Source: Eustoma russellianum
Lineage: Eukaryota; Streptophyta; Magnoliopsida; Gentianales; Gentianaceae
Reading direction: 5' to 3'
Assembly: GCA_036186865.1 (NCBI GenBank)
Contig: AP025042.1
Span: 17,693,496 to 17,757,495 of the forward strand
Length of the DNA stretch: 64,000 nucleotides
The position numbers were made by a program, and so were the translations under genes. This document shows positions 1 through 11,733 of this stretch, one piece after another. The notes beneath the pieces were generated by a model. It searched no databases. It was given only the letters and a program-made list of their open reading frames with translations, and was not told the DNA's origin. Every line of letters starts with the position of its first letter. The first letter of the stretch is position 1.

Positions 1-599
1 ATTGACTCCGGTTCATGTACCAATGTGGCAAGTTTTGAACTTGTTAGGAAACTTGAGTTACCTTTAATTAATCCCCCCCATCCTTATGGACTTACGTGGA
101 TTAATGAGTGTGGTGAAGTTAAAGTAACAAATCAAGTCCTAGTTTCTTTATCAATTGGTGGGTATTTTGCTGAGGTGTTATGTGATGTAGCACCTATGCA
201 ATCAAGTCATATCTTATTAGGTAGACCGTGGCAATTTGACAAAAAGGTTACTTATGATGGTTACCTAAATAGATATTCCTTTAGGCATAACAACAAGCTG
301 TTCAAATTAAATGCCTTTCCCCCGCACAAAGTCTTTGAGGATCAACAACGAATGTTAAAAAGCCATAATGATCCAAAAGAAAAGGAATTGGAAAGGATTT
401 TCATCAAAGAAAACCAACTGAAAAGTTCACATCTTAAAATTGAACCGAAAGAAATCAAAGTTTCTGCCGAACCATCTCTAAAGAAAAGCGCATTCTTTGC
501 ATCTCAAAGTGAGGTATTCCATGCTATCAATTCAAAGAAAACTGTTTATATCTTACTTTACCAAGTGAAGTTGCATCTTTACTTCAAGAATTTTCTAGC
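1..599 (+). pseudogene. A1 protease and linker, broken
   Basis: Retropepsin-like aspartic protease of a Ty3/gypsy polyprotein, which would cleave Gag-Pol. The first codons read IDSGSCTNVAS, the catalytic D-S-G triad, followed by the ELVRKLELP and HILLGRPWQFD blocks that close the fold. The 5' half (gag) is outside the window. Around base 560 the linker lacks about 45 bases that A3 has between two copies of the hexamer CTTTAC, and the frame is lost just before the reverse transcriptase. The ORF then runs in a wrong frame to about 639. Confidence 0.85.
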
Positions 600-1922
600 T
601 TGTTTCCTGAAGGAGATCCCCCAGGTTTACCACCTCTAAGAGGCATTGAACATCAAATAGATTTTGTTCCAGGAGCTGTTCTGCCAAACAGACCTGCCTA
701 TAGAGCCAATCCAGAGGAAACTAAGGAAATCCAAAAGCAAATTGAGGAACTATTGACCCAAGGTAAATTAAAAGAGAGTATGAGTCCTTGTGCTGTTCCT
801 GTTATCATTGTCCCTAAGAAAGATGGAACTTGGAGAATGTGTACTGATTGAAGAGCCAACAATAAGATCACTGTGAAGTATAGATACCATATTCCTAGGT
901 TGGATGACATGTTGGATATGTTGCATGGGTCTAGATGCTTTAGCAAGGTAAATCTTAAACAAGGTTATTTCCAGGTGAGAATTTGGGAAGGTGATGAATG
1001 GAAAACTGCCTTTAAGACTAAATTTGGATTGTACGAATGGTTAGTTATGCCCTTTGGTTTAACCAATGCCCCTAGTACTTTCATGAGGTTAATGAATGAG
1101 GTCTTAAGGAAATTCATAGGGAAATTTGTAGTAGTCTACTTTGATGACATTCTTATCTACTCCAAAACCCTAAGTGAACATCTGATCCATCTTCGAGCTG
1201 TTTTTGTCACCCTACAGAAAGAAGAACTGTATGCTAATGTCAAGTAGTGTTCTTTCTGTCTGGAGAAAGTTACATTCTTAGGATTTGTGATTAGTGCTGA
1301 AGGAATTGAAATGGACCAAGAGAAAGTTAAATCCATAACTGAGTGGCCAACCCCTAAGTCTGCTGGAGATATTAGGAGTTTTCATGGATTAGCTAGCTTC
1401 TATAGACATTTTGTGAAGGATTTCTCTACCATAGCTGCACCCTTTAATGAGTTAGTCAAGAAAGAGGTAAGATTTGAATGGGGAGAATCACAACAACAAG
1501 CCTTTGAGGAACTTAAGAAACATCTAACTTCTGCACCTATCCTGAGATTGCCCAACTTTGACGAAATGTTTGAAGTTGAATGTGATGCCAGTGGAGTTGT
1601 CATTGGAGCTGTATTGCATCAAGGTAACAAGCATGTTGCCTACTTTAGTGAGAAAAGTAAAGGAGCTTCCTTAAATTATTCAACCTATGACAAAGAATTG
1701 TATGCCCTTGTCCGTTCTTTACAAACTTGGCAACATTATCTGCAACCAAAGGAATTTGTGATTCATACTGATCATGAGAGCCTTAAGTATCTAAAAGGTC
1801 AAGGAAAATTTAACAAAAGACATGCCAAATGGGTTGAATTCTTTGAACAATTCCCTTATGTGATCAAGTATAAGCAAGGAAAATAAAATGTTGTTGCTGA
1901 TGCATTATCTCGTCGCTATACT
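600..1922 (+). pseudogene. A1 reverse transcriptase and RNase H, broken by stops
   Basis: Ty3/gypsy reverse transcriptase followed by RNase H. Blocks seen in order: GIEHQIDFVPGAVLPNRPAY, VPKKDGTWRMCTD, FGLYEWLVMPFGLTNAP, the catalytic YFDD at 1137-1148, then RNase H with ECDASG, YSTYDKELYAL and HTDHESLKYLKG. Premature stops interrupt it: TGA near 849 (the Cys of TDCRA), TAG near 1245 and TAA near 1884. Each lies in otherwise conserved sequence, so these are disabling point mutations in an old copy. The Asn following RA is also a change from the usual Ile. The assignment is certain at family level. Confidence 0.92.
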
Positions 1923-3396
1923 TTGATTACTACTCTTTCATGTAACATGTTTGGTTTTGAGTCTATCAAAGAGATGTATCCTTCTGATCATGACTTTAGT
2001 TCTATCTATCAAGCATGCATTGATTCACCTTTTGCTAAATATTACTTGCATGATGGTTATTTGTTTAAAGAACATAAGTTATGTGTACCAATGTGTTCAT
2101 TAAGAGAGCTGTTGCTAAAAGAAGCTCATGGAGGAGGTTTAATGGGTCATTTTGGCTCGTTAAAAACTTTGGAGACACTTAAGAAACATTTCTTCTGGCC
2201 GCATATGAGAGCACATGTTGATAAGGTTTGTGACCAATGTATTACTTGCAAACAAGCAAAATCTAGAACACAACCACATGGATTGTACACTCCTTTATCT
2301 GTTCCAAGCTCACCTTGGACTGATATTTCTATGGACTTTGTATTGGGATTGCCTCGATCCAAAACTGGTAAAGATAGCATCTTTGTTGTTTTTGATAGAT
2401 TTTTCAAAATGGCACATTTCATTGCATGTAAGAAAGTTGATGATGCTATTCGTATTGCTGATTTGTTCTTTAAGGAGATTGTTAGATTGCATGGCATGCC
2501 ACGTACAATTGTTAGTGATAGAGATACAAAGTTTTTAAGTCATTTCTGGCGTGTTTTGTGGAGTAAACTTGGTACTAAATTGTTATTTTCTACAACTGCT
2601 CACCCACAAACCGATGGTCAAACTGAAGTTGTTAATAGAACTTTGTCTCAACTGTTACGTGTTGTCATTCAAAAGAATTTAAAGAAATTGGGAAGACTGC
2701 TTAGCTTATATTGAGTTTGCATAGAATAGAGTTGCTCATAGTGTAACCTTGCATTCTCCTTTTGAAGTTGTTTATGGCTTTAACCCTTTGTCCCCGCTTG
2801 ATCTTGTTCCCATACCTGTTCATGAACGTGTTAGTTTAGATGGTGAACGAAAAGCAAAACTTGTGAAAGAATTGCATGAAAAGGTTAAGTCACAACTTGA
2901 AGCTAAGAATAAAGTGTATTCCAATAGAGCCAACAGGAATCGTAAAGTTGTTATATTTGAGCCTGGTGATGTAGTTTGGTTACACTTGAGGAAAGAAAGA
3001 TTCCCTAAGGAAAAGGACTCAAATTTGAAGCCAAGAGACGATGGACCGTTCAAAGTGTTGAAACGGCTTGGTGATAATGCCTATGTTCTTGATCTTCCTG
3101 AAGAAAGGTATGGTCCTATCTCTAAAACTTTTAATGTTGCTGACCTTTCTCCGTTTAGTGTTGATTCAGATTCGAGGACGAATCCTTCTCAAGTGGGAGG
3201 GAATGATGAGCTACAGCCTAACCTTGTGGATACAAACACTGACGATGACACCTCAATGCCCCACACAGGTCCCATAACAAGGAGTATGGCTAAGAAGTTG
3301 TTACATTGTGTTGAATCATTTCTTTATAGGCATGAAGAGGATGAACCAAGCAAAGATGATGTCCATTGGGTTTATATGATACAAGCTATGATCTAG
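1923..3396 (+). pseudogene. A1 integrase with CRM-type C-terminal tail, frameshifted
   Basis: Integrase that would insert the cDNA. The N-terminal zinc-binding HHCC region ends in CDQCITCKQAK; the DDE core shows MDFVLGLP, VSDRDTKF and TDGQTEVVNRTL. A frameshift near 2695-2745 separates this from the C-terminal domain (VVWLHLRKERFP, GPFKVLKRLGDNAYVLDLP). The tail GPITRSMAKKL lies inside the LTR, which starts at 3204. Coding that runs into the LTR is known for the CRM (centromeric) chromovirus clade, and no classical chromodomain is visible. Clade placement is inference from these traits. Confidence 0.88.
3191..3203 (+). other. Polypurine tract of A1
   Basis: AAGTGGGAGGGAA immediately precedes the LTR start TGATGAGC. 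It would prime plus-strand DNA synthesis. The same tract, with one change, precedes the A3 3' LTR at 53339. Confidence 0.75.
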
Positions 3397-4393
3397 TTGT
3401 ATCAAAAACGTGTTGTACATATCTTTAGTTGTTCTTTTTAATATTGTTGGTTGGTTAACCTTGTTTTTGGATAGTTTGTGTTGTATTATTGCCTTGTCTT
3501 TCAGGAACACGTACATAGCTTGGAAATGCAATTAGAATCTGAATTTTTGTCCAAGCAAAGAGGTGTTGTGCAAGTAGCTTACAAGCTAGGTGGTGACAAG
3601 CACTCATGTCAAATTCAAGCAATGTTCTTCACGTTAGATGGGTGTACAAGCTGCTTACATCATGAACCAATTGGAAGGAGTCTTGCAAATCTTCAAACCA
3701 ATCAAGAACAAGCAAGGAGACAAGTAAGCAAGCTACATAAAGTTTGATCCAATCAAATTCTTTGAAGAAATCGGTTGAGCCAAGCTTAACTCCTTTGAAA
3801 ATTCAAAGCCAACTTGCAACCAATCAAAAGGCCATTCCAAAGCAAGCTGCTTAATGTATTATCCAATCAAAACATTGGCTGAAAACAAGCATGGAATGCA
3901 CGGCAAGCAACCAGCCTTCTTGGAACCGAAAGTTGCTGAAACAAGTTACCAAGCAAGCATGTCATTTTTAGTCTAGTACTTTGTACTTTAAACCTTGTAC
4001 CTATGTCATTTTCGTTTGTTATAAATAAGGTAGGAATCAGAATGTAAAACACAACAATTCATATATACATTTCAATCAAAACTTCCTTTAAGGAAATCTG
4101 AACTTTCTAGTTGAAGTTCAAGACCACTTAACGGTTTTCTTCCAAGTTCATAGCCTAGAACTTGTTAGTATTTACTTCATTTTTGGTTTACAGCATCTTA
4201 GGGTCTCAATGAGGTTTTAGATGTGTTGGAATACCAAAGAGGAAGAGGTGTTGATATAAATTGAGCCAAGAACAAACGGTTACAGTTCAAGGGGTGTCAT
4301 TGTGATGTTCTTTGCCATAGCTGAGGTTCAAATCAATTTGGAGTAGGAGACAAAGTCCTTGGAACGTTTATCTAGCCCTTGTTTGGCTCATCA
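3204..4393 (+). repeat. 3' LTR of A1 (family A)
   Basis: About 1.19 kb. It begins TGATGAGC and ends GCTCATCA, giving perfect 8-bp terminal inverted repeats with TG...CA ends. The first 193 bases still encode the end of pol (stop at 3394-3396). The rest is non-coding and matches the A2 and A3 LTRs closely. Confidence 0.88.
4020..4027 (+). promoter_or_regulatory. TATA box in the A1 LTR
   Basis: TATAAATA in the 3' half of the LTR, at the same place as TATAAGTA in the A3 5' LTR (10031-10038). This is the usual position of the retrotransposon core promoter. Function is inferred. Confidence 0.5.
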
Positions 4394-6476
4394 GTATTTC
4401 AGATGAAGAGAACAGAGCTTCTTTGTAAAGCAAGATATAAACATTTTTGTTTGAGTTGATAGCATGGAATACCTCGCTTTGAGATGCAAAGAAAGCACTT
4501 TTCTTTAGAGATGGTTCAGCAGAAACTTTGATTTCTTTCGGTTCAATTTTAAGATGAGAAGTTTTCAGTTGGTTTTCTTTGATGAAAATCCTTTCCAATT
4601 CCTTTTCTTTTGGATCATTATGGCTTTTTAACATTCGTTGTTGATCCTCAAAGACTTTGTGCGGGGGCAAGGCATTTAATTTGAACAGGTTGTTGTTATG
4701 CCTAAAGGAATATCTATTCAAGTAACCATCATATGTAACCTTGTTGTCGAATTGCTACGGTCTACCTAATAAGATATGATTTGATTGCATAGGGGCTACA
4801 TCACATAACACCTCAGCAGAATACCCACCAATCGATAAAAGAACTAAGACTTGCTTTGTTACTTTAACTTCACCACACTCATTAAGCCACGTAAGTCTAT
4901 AAGGACGGGGGTGATTATTTAAAGGTAACTCAAGTTTCCTAACAAGTTCAAAACTTGCAACATTGGTACATGAACCGGAGTCAATGATTAAAGTGCAGAC
5001 TTTCTTTTTAACCATACAGTGAATGTGAAATATGTTCTCTCTTTGTATTTCAGGTTCTTCAGTTCTAATTTGGGCACTTAGAGCTCGACGGACAACTAAG
5101 AACTCTTTTGTTTCACACTCATTAATCTCTTCACTAATCTCTTCTTCTTCCTCACATGTTTGTTCAATTTCATTGTTTTCTTCACTCTCCTCCAATTCTT
5201 CCTCAGAATAATACTCATTAGACTCTTCAATAAACAAGATGCGTTTAGGGTTGGGAGATTGATTAGCAAAATGACCTTTTCCTAAGCATTTAAAACATTG
5301 AATATCACGAGTCTTAACATTAGGCGTACCTTCCACCTTGGCTTTGCCTTTAACAGTGATTGGAAGCTTTGGACGATTTTGGATGTTCTGGGTTGATTTT
5401 CCTTGGAATCCATGGCCTTGACCTTGTTGTGGACGGAAAGGCGTCCTGGGCTGTGTTCTAGGAAAACTCAAAGGATTAGTCCAAAAAGAAGGGTTAGAAG
5501 TTTTTACCTTCAATTGTCTTTCCACTTTCTCAGCAATGTGAACCATAGAAGCCAGATCAGAGTAAGGTGTAAGTTCCACCTTAAATGCAATCTCTTTGTT
5601 CAGACCAGCTAGAAATCTAGCCATTGTGGCGTCCTCAGCTTCTTCTATGTTAGCCCTGGTAAGCAGATGTTCTAATTCTTTATAAAATTCATCAACAGAT
5701 CTATTACCTTGAGAAAGTTGTTGCAATTTCTGGAAAATGCTTCTTTCATAGGAAGGAGATATGAATCTCTTCCTCATCTCTTGTTTCAGCTCGGACCAAG
5801 TAACAACAGGGGGCTGTCTTGTTCTTCTCCTGGTGTTCTTCAGTTGTTCCCACCAGAGTAAAGCATAATCTACAAATTCAAAAGTTGCATACCGCACTTT
5901 GGCTAATTCAGAATAGTTAGTGCAAGAATACATATGATCTACTTCTGTTTCCCATTGCAGATATGTTTCAGGATCACTTTTCCCTTGGAAGGAGGGTAAT
6001 GTCAGTTTAGTAGTAATGAACTCTTCTTCAAGATGTTCATCTCTATCAGTCTGACGTTCATCATACCGTTCTTCCGGATAGTGTTCTTCATTGTACTCAA
6101 GAAGATCATCAAATCTCTCCTCAAAAGAGATGTTCCTACGACCACCATTACTACCTCGACCTCGACCTATACCTCTATATGATGTGACTTTTCTACGTTC
6201 AACATGAGACTCATTACCATAAGAGGTTCCTTCTTGAAAAGGTATACTAGGTTCCTTTTGATATGAGGTTGGCTTTTCTACATTGTTTATCCTCTGTTTG
6301 TTATCCTCTATGTCACTTTTCATTAAACTAAACTGATTAACAAGGAAAGTGAGCGTTTGATGTATATTCTCTAGGGTAACAGGGACTGGGGATGGAACAG
6401 GAGTAGATGAGGACGGGGATGGTGCATTATCTTTCTGTTGGGGACCCTTGATTCGGAAAACAATCTCAAAAGTCAA
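4394..6476 (-). pseudogene. A2 gag and protease
   Basis: Structural polyprotein plus protease of family A. A Pro/Ser-rich N-terminus is followed by an Arg/Gly patch, a retrotransposon capsid region (YLQWETEVDHMYSCTNYSEL, ALLWWEQL, RSVDEFYKELEHLL, FLAGLNKEIA), a zinc knuckle (CFKCLGKGHFANQS), an acidic linker and the protease IDSGSCTNVAS. Defects: the ATG used in A3 is AAG here, so no in-frame ATG begins the reading frame; the last zinc ligand is Ser instead of Cys; a TAG at 4752-4754 replaces the Trp of GRPWQFD. The reading frame otherwise resumes to 4394. Confidence 0.9.
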
Positions 6477-8201
6477 TTAAAATATTGACAAGATGCAAAT
6501 ACTCTACTTTATGTTGACAATTATTCAAAACAGCAATCTGGACTATTTCTCCTAAGGATTCAAGAAAATCACAGAAGTCAAATTGTTGTTCTGGCTGAAT
6601 GAAATCTACGGGGTTGTTTAAGACAATCCCTCAATTTACTTTACAGCATATGCAATTATCAATTGAAGTAAAGTGAAAGTAAAAGCACACAAACAAAGTG
6701 TCAGCAAGGGTTTGCTTTAGAAACTTTCAATATTTCAAAACTACAACACTTTGGTTCTTTTGGGCGCTTTCTTTCTTTTGAGATTTGCGCAGGAATTTCC
6801 CTTTTGCAATGTTCAAATTTGGGCTTTTCCTCACTTTCTTTCTTGTGCAATTGTCTCTTGTCTTGCCTCTTACTTGTTGACAAATATTGGCTTTTCTCTT
6901 GTGTATTTCTCAATCAAGCTTAATTTTCTTTCTTTGGGGGGTTTGCTTGATTGTTGTGAGACTACTCCTCACGGCCTACATGAGTCATTGCTCACGGACT
7001 TCAATTGCACAAGGTTTGTTGTATTTGGAATTTGAAAGTTTCTCGTACACAACATGGCTAAACACTATGTAGTGAGAAATCAATTCACAATTACAACAAG
7101 TTCAAATTGAATATAGTGCAAGGTAAGTTCAGAAATTGATCTAAAACAACAATTGGATAGCTCTTTAACAGTGTGGGGCTTAAAAAATTCCTAACTTCCA
7201 GGATGTATCTAAGTCCAACAAGTTGTTTGAAACAATTGAAATCAACAAAAAGATAAAGCTATTAGCATTCACCAAGATTTCAAATGAGCTTTAAAGAGTT
7301 GTTCTAAACACACGGTTTGGACAATTGTCCTTTTTTTCTTTTTTCTGTTTTTGATGCAAATGACCTAACTAATCTTAAGTTAGCTAAATGCAACTTAGTT
7401 GTTTCTAAATGCAATTATAAGGGCTGATTACTCTAACAACTAATGGAAATCAGTTTTGATGCAAACTAGCTAACTTGTTTTGTTTTGTTTTTAAGTTATC
7501 TATTCTACTTGTTTTTGTTTTGGTTTTCGTTTGCATGATGCAATCAGTTTCTAAACTAGATGATACTAGATGCAAGTCTTTGTATTCTACTTAACACACG
7601 TATATCAACTAGAAACTAGGCAGTAGTTAACTAAAACTACTTTTTTTTAGTTTTCGGTTTCTCTTGTACTAAACTAAACAACCAACTAAACCTTTAAACT
7701 ATGTTGCAAACTAGTCTAACTAAGCTAAATAAGGCAGCAACTAAAACGTCTAAAACAGATTGCACACAACTACTAAAAACAGAATTTTAACAACTTGATT
7801 ACAAACTAAACTATCAACTAATCTATTTTTGTGTTCAAGTTTTCTGTTTTAAGGACTCAACTAAACTACCATTTAAACTTCTAGATTAGGACCTAATGAA
7901 CATTTTCTAAGCTAGATTAAACAAGAACAACAAGTCACACACGGTTTTAATCTAGACTACACAAACAGATTCTAACACACTTAAGTCTAGGCTAAGTTCT
8001 TTTTGTGGTGTTTCGGTTTTGCTACTAAAAACTAAGTCACCAAACTATTGTAAACTATCTAATAAACACTTTAAAACATGAACTAACTATCTAAATAAAC
8101 AGATTCTAAATGAACAACAAAACAGTCTACTACACGTTGTTGGGCAGCATCATTCATATGCAAGTTTAAATAATGTAAACATGAATAGAAGACTAACCAA
8201 A
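6477..8201 (-). other. A2 5' leader, non-coding
   Basis: About 1.7 kb between primer site and gag with no supported ORF. It is AT-rich with many short CTAACT/TAAACTA-type motifs. It is the reverse-complement counterpart of the A3 leader (10418-11733 joined to 49383-49826), so it belongs to the element. Any short ORFs here are not conserved. Confidence 0.75.
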
Positions 8202-8213
8202 GCTCTGATACCA
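8202..8213 (-). other. A2 primer-binding site (initiator tRNA-Met)
   Basis: Reads TGGTATCAGAGC on the minus strand, two bases inside the LTR end. This is the standard complement of the plant initiator tRNA-Met 3' end. Confidence 0.85.
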
Positions 8214-8215
8214 AT

Positions 8216-9350
8216 TGATGAGCCAAATAAAGGCTAGAAAAACGTTTCCAAGACTTTGTCTTCTACTCCAAACTGATTTAAACCTCGGCTATGGCAAAGA
8301 ACATCACAATGACACCCCTTGAACTGTAACCGTTTGTTCTGGGCTCAATTTAAACCAACACCTCTTCCTCTTTGGCATTCCAACACATATAAAACCTCAT
8401 TGAGACCCTAAGATGCTGTAAACCAAAAAATGAAGTAAATACTAACAAGTTCTAGGCTATGAACTTGGAAGAAAACCGTTAAGTGGTTTTAACTTCAACT
8501 AGAAAGTTGAGAACTCCTTAAAGGAAAATCTGATTGAAATATGTTTGAAATTGTGGTTGTTTGTACATTCAGCTTCCTATGCTACTTATAACAAATGAAA
8601 ATTACAAGGTACAAAGTTTAAAGTACAAAGTACAAGATTAGGAATAACACGCTTGCTTTTTGAACAATTTTGGTTCCAAGAAGGCTGGTTGCTTTGCCGT
8701 GTAATCCATGCTTGTTTTCAGCCTTCTTTCTTGATCAATTTGATTGGATAATACTTGGAGCAGCTTGCTTTGAATTTGGTTTTGATTGGTTGTAAGTGTG
8801 GCTTTGAATTTTCAAAGGAATTAAGCTTAATCAGCCGATTTCTTCAAGGAGCTGATTGGATAAATCTTTGTGCAGCTTGCTTGGTTGTCTCCGTGCTTGT
8901 TTTTGATTGGTTTGAACATTTGCAAGACTTTTTCCTATTGGTTAAAGCTTTGAGCAGCTTGTCCATCCATTTCAACGTGAAGAACAATTCTTGAATTTGA
9001 CATGAGTGCTTGTCACCTCCTTGCTTGAACAAAAATTCGGGTTCTAATTGTATTTTCAAGCTAAGTACGTGTACCTGAAAGACAAGGCAATAATACAACA
9101 CAAACTATCCTAAAACAAGGTTAACCAACCAACAATATTAAAAAGAACAACTAAAGATATGTACAACATGTTTTTGATACAACTAGATCAAAGCTTGTAT
9201 CATATAAACCCAATGGACATCATCTCTGGTTGGTTCATCCTCTTCATGCATGTAAAGAAATGATTCAACACAATGTAACAACTTCTTAGCCATACTCCTT
9301 GTTATGGGACCTGTGCGGGGCAGTGAGGTGTCATCATCAGTGTTTGTATC
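8216..9350 (-). repeat. 5' LTR of A2, start truncated
   Basis: Minus-strand family A LTR. Its inner end at 8216 has the expected GCTCATCA. Its outer end lacks roughly the first 25-30 bases (TGATGAGC onward) and stops inside the pol-tail coding part, at the junction with the A3 LTR. The LTR-encoded end of pol (GPITRSMAKKL to MIQALI) reads on the minus strand from about 9349 to 9183. Confidence 0.85.
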
Positions 9351-10403
9351 CATGAAGAGGATGAACCAACCAGAGATGATGTCCATTGGGTTTATATGAT
9401 ACAAGCTTTGATCTAGTTGTATTAAAAACATGTTGTACATATCTTTAGTTGTTCTTTTTAATATTGTTGGTTGGTTAACCTTGTTTTAGGATAGTTTGTG
9501 TTGTATTATTGCCTTGTCTTTCAGGTACACGTACTTAGCTTGAAAATGCAATTAGAACCTGAATTTTCGTTCAAGCAAGGAGGTGATAAGCAAGTAGCTT
9601 ACAACCAAGGAGGTGACAAGCACTCATGTCAAATTCAAGAATTGTTCTCCACGCAAACAAGGATGGACAAGCTGCTTAAAGCTTTAAGCAATAGGAAGAA
9701 GTCTTGCAAATGTTCAAACCAATCAAAACAAAGTTGAAGAAAAAAGCAAGCAAGCTGCACAACAAATGATCCAATCAAACGCTTTGAAGAAGGACGGCTG
9801 GTTTATGGCTAATTGGTTTGAAAATTCAAAACCTAACTTACAACCAATCAAAGGCAATCCAAAGCAAGCTGTTCAATGTATTATCCAATCAAAACTTTGG
9901 CTGAAAACTAGCAAGGAATACACGGCAAAGCAACCAGCTTCTTGGAACCAAAAATTGTTCAAACGCAAGCATCTTATTTTTAGTCTTGTACTTTTTACTT
10001 TAAACTTTGTACCTTGTAATTTTCGTTTGTTATAAGTAGCATAGGAAGCTGAATGTACAAAAAACCACAATTCAAATACATTTCAATCAAAATTTCCTTT
10101 AAGGAATTTTCAGCTTTTCTAGTTGAATTTTAAAACCACTAACGGTTTTCTTTCAAGTTCAAATCCTAGAACTTGTTAGTATTTACTTCATTTTTGGTTT
10201 ACAACATCTTAGGATCTCAATGAGGTTTTAGATGTGTTGGAATGCCAAAGAGGAAGAGGTGTTGGTATAAATTGAGCCAAGAACAAACGGTTACAGTTCA
10301 AGGGGTGTCATTGTGATGTTCTTTGTCATAGCCGAGGTTCAAATCAGTTTGGAGTAGAAGACAAAGTCTTGGAACGTTTCTCTAGCCTTCATTTGGCTCA
10401 TCA
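9351..10403 (+). repeat. 5' LTR of A3, start truncated
   Basis: About 1.05 kb, lacking roughly the first 140 bases compared with the A3 3' LTR (53339-54485). The first retained bases encode HEEDEPTRDDVHWVY, the last part of the pol tail. Ends GGCTCATCA at 10403, followed by AT and the primer site. Confidence 0.87.
10031..10038 (+). promoter_or_regulatory. TATA box in the A3 5' LTR
   Basis: TATAAGTA at the position equivalent to TATAAATA in A1. Likely core promoter of the element; inferred from motif and position only. Confidence 0.45.
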
Positions 10404-10405
10404 AT

Positions 10406-10417
10406 TGGTATCAGAGC
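10406..10417 (+). other. A3 primer-binding site (initiator tRNA-Met)
   Basis: TGGTATCAGAGC, two bases after the LTR end, followed by TTTGG. Confidence 0.87.
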
Positions 10418-11733
10418 TTTGGTTAGTCTTCTATTCATGTTTACATTGTTTAAACTTGCATATGAATGATGCTGCTCGAATCGTGTAGTGAACTGTTTTT
10501 TTAATATCCGTATAGAGTCTGTTAGTTTAGGTAGTTAGTTTATGTTTTGAAGTGTTTATTCGATAGTTTACAATAGATTGGTAACTTAGTAGCAAAACCG
10601 AAAACATCACAAAAAGAACTTAGACTAGACTTAAGTGTTTTAAAATCTGATTGTGTAGTTTAGGTTATGAACCATGTGTAACTTGTTGTTCTTGTTCAAT
10701 CTAGCTTAGGTAATGTTCATTAGACCCTAATCTAGAAGTTTAAATGGTAGTATAGATAAGTCCTTAAAACAGAAAACCTTGTACAAAAAAATAGATTAGT
10801 TGATAGTTTAGTTGTAATCAAGTTGTTAAATTCTGTTTTTTAGTGGTTGTGTGCAAACTGTTTAGGCGTTGTAGTTGCTGCCTTATTTAGCTTGGTTAGA
10901 CTAGTTTACAACATAGTTAAAAGGTTTAGTTGGTTGTTTAGTTTAGCACAAGCAAATCCGAAAACTAAGAACAAAAAAGGGTAGTTTTAGTTAGCTATGT
11001 ATGCTGCCTAGTCTCTAGTTGATACACGTTTGTTGTGATGAATACATAAACACTTGCATCTAGTATCATCTAGCTTAGAAACTTATTGCATCATACAAAC
11101 GAAAACCAAAAAAAAACAAGTAGAATAGATAATTTAAAAACAAAACAAAACAAGTTAGTTAGTTTGCATCAAAACTAATTTCCATTAGTGTTATAGTAAT
11201 CAGCCCTTATAAATTGCATTTAGAAACAACTAAGCTGCATTTAGCTATCTTAAGATTAGTTAGATCATTTGCATCAAAAACAGAAAAAGAAAAAAGGACA
11301 ATTGCCAAACCGTGTGTTTAGAACAACTCTTTAAGGCTCATTTGAAATCTTGGTGAATGCTAATAGCTATATCTTTTTGTTGATTTCAATTGTTTCAAAC
11401 AACTTTTTGGACTTAGATACATCCTGGAAGTTAGGAATTGTTTAAGCCCCACACTGTTAAAGAGCTATCCAATTGTTGTTTTAGATCAATTTCTGAACTT
11501 ACCTTGCACTATATTCAATTTGAACTTGTTGTAATTGTAAATTGATTTCTCACTACATAGTGTTTAGCCGTGTTGTATACGAGAAACTTTCAAATTCCAA
11601 ATACAACAAACCTTGTGCAATTGAAGGCCGTGAGCAATGACTCATGTAGGCCGTGAGGAGTAGTCTCACAACAATCAAGCAAACCCCCCAAAAGAAAGAA
11701 ATTAAGCTTGATTGAGAAATACACGAGAGAAAA
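10418..11733 (+). other. A3 5' leader, first part, non-coding
   Basis: Non-coding leader matching the A2 leader in reverse complement. It stops at the GAAAA duplication, where family B is inserted, and resumes at 49383. No gene seen. Confidence 0.8.
11729..11733 (+). repeat. Target-site duplication of B, left copy
   Basis: GAAAA directly before TGATGCG. Matches 49378-49382 on the other side of the insertion. Confidence 0.9.

Larger units (their letters stand above)
1..4393 (+). mobile_element. Ty3/gypsy family A element A1, 5'-truncated by the window edge
   Basis: 3' part of a chromovirus-like LTR retrotransposon. Order is protease, reverse transcriptase, RNase H, integrase, 3' LTR, as in Ty3/gypsy. 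The window opens exactly at the protease active site (IDSGS). The 3' LTR is complete and ends in GGCTCATCA at 4393. The next base belongs to the gag-pol of an opposite-strand copy of the same family, so A1 probably inserted into A2. The matching left flank lies outside the window, so this cannot be confirmed by a target duplication. Stops and frameshifts make it non-functional. Confidence 0.92.
4394..9350 (-). mobile_element. Ty3/gypsy family A element A2, gag side only
   Basis: 5' portion of a family A element on the minus strand. From right to left: truncated 5' LTR (9350-8216), primer site, 1.7 kb leader, gag and protease, ending abruptly at 4394 where A1 begins. Reverse transcriptase and integrase are absent here and may continue left of A1 outside the window. 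On the right it abuts A3 head to head. Confidence 0.88.

Noticed and set aside
9183..9440. 85-codon ORF across the A2/A3 join
   Set aside because: Made of antisense A3 LTR followed by the A2 LTR-encoded pol tail; only the second part is genuine coding sequence and it is covered by the A2 LTR entry.
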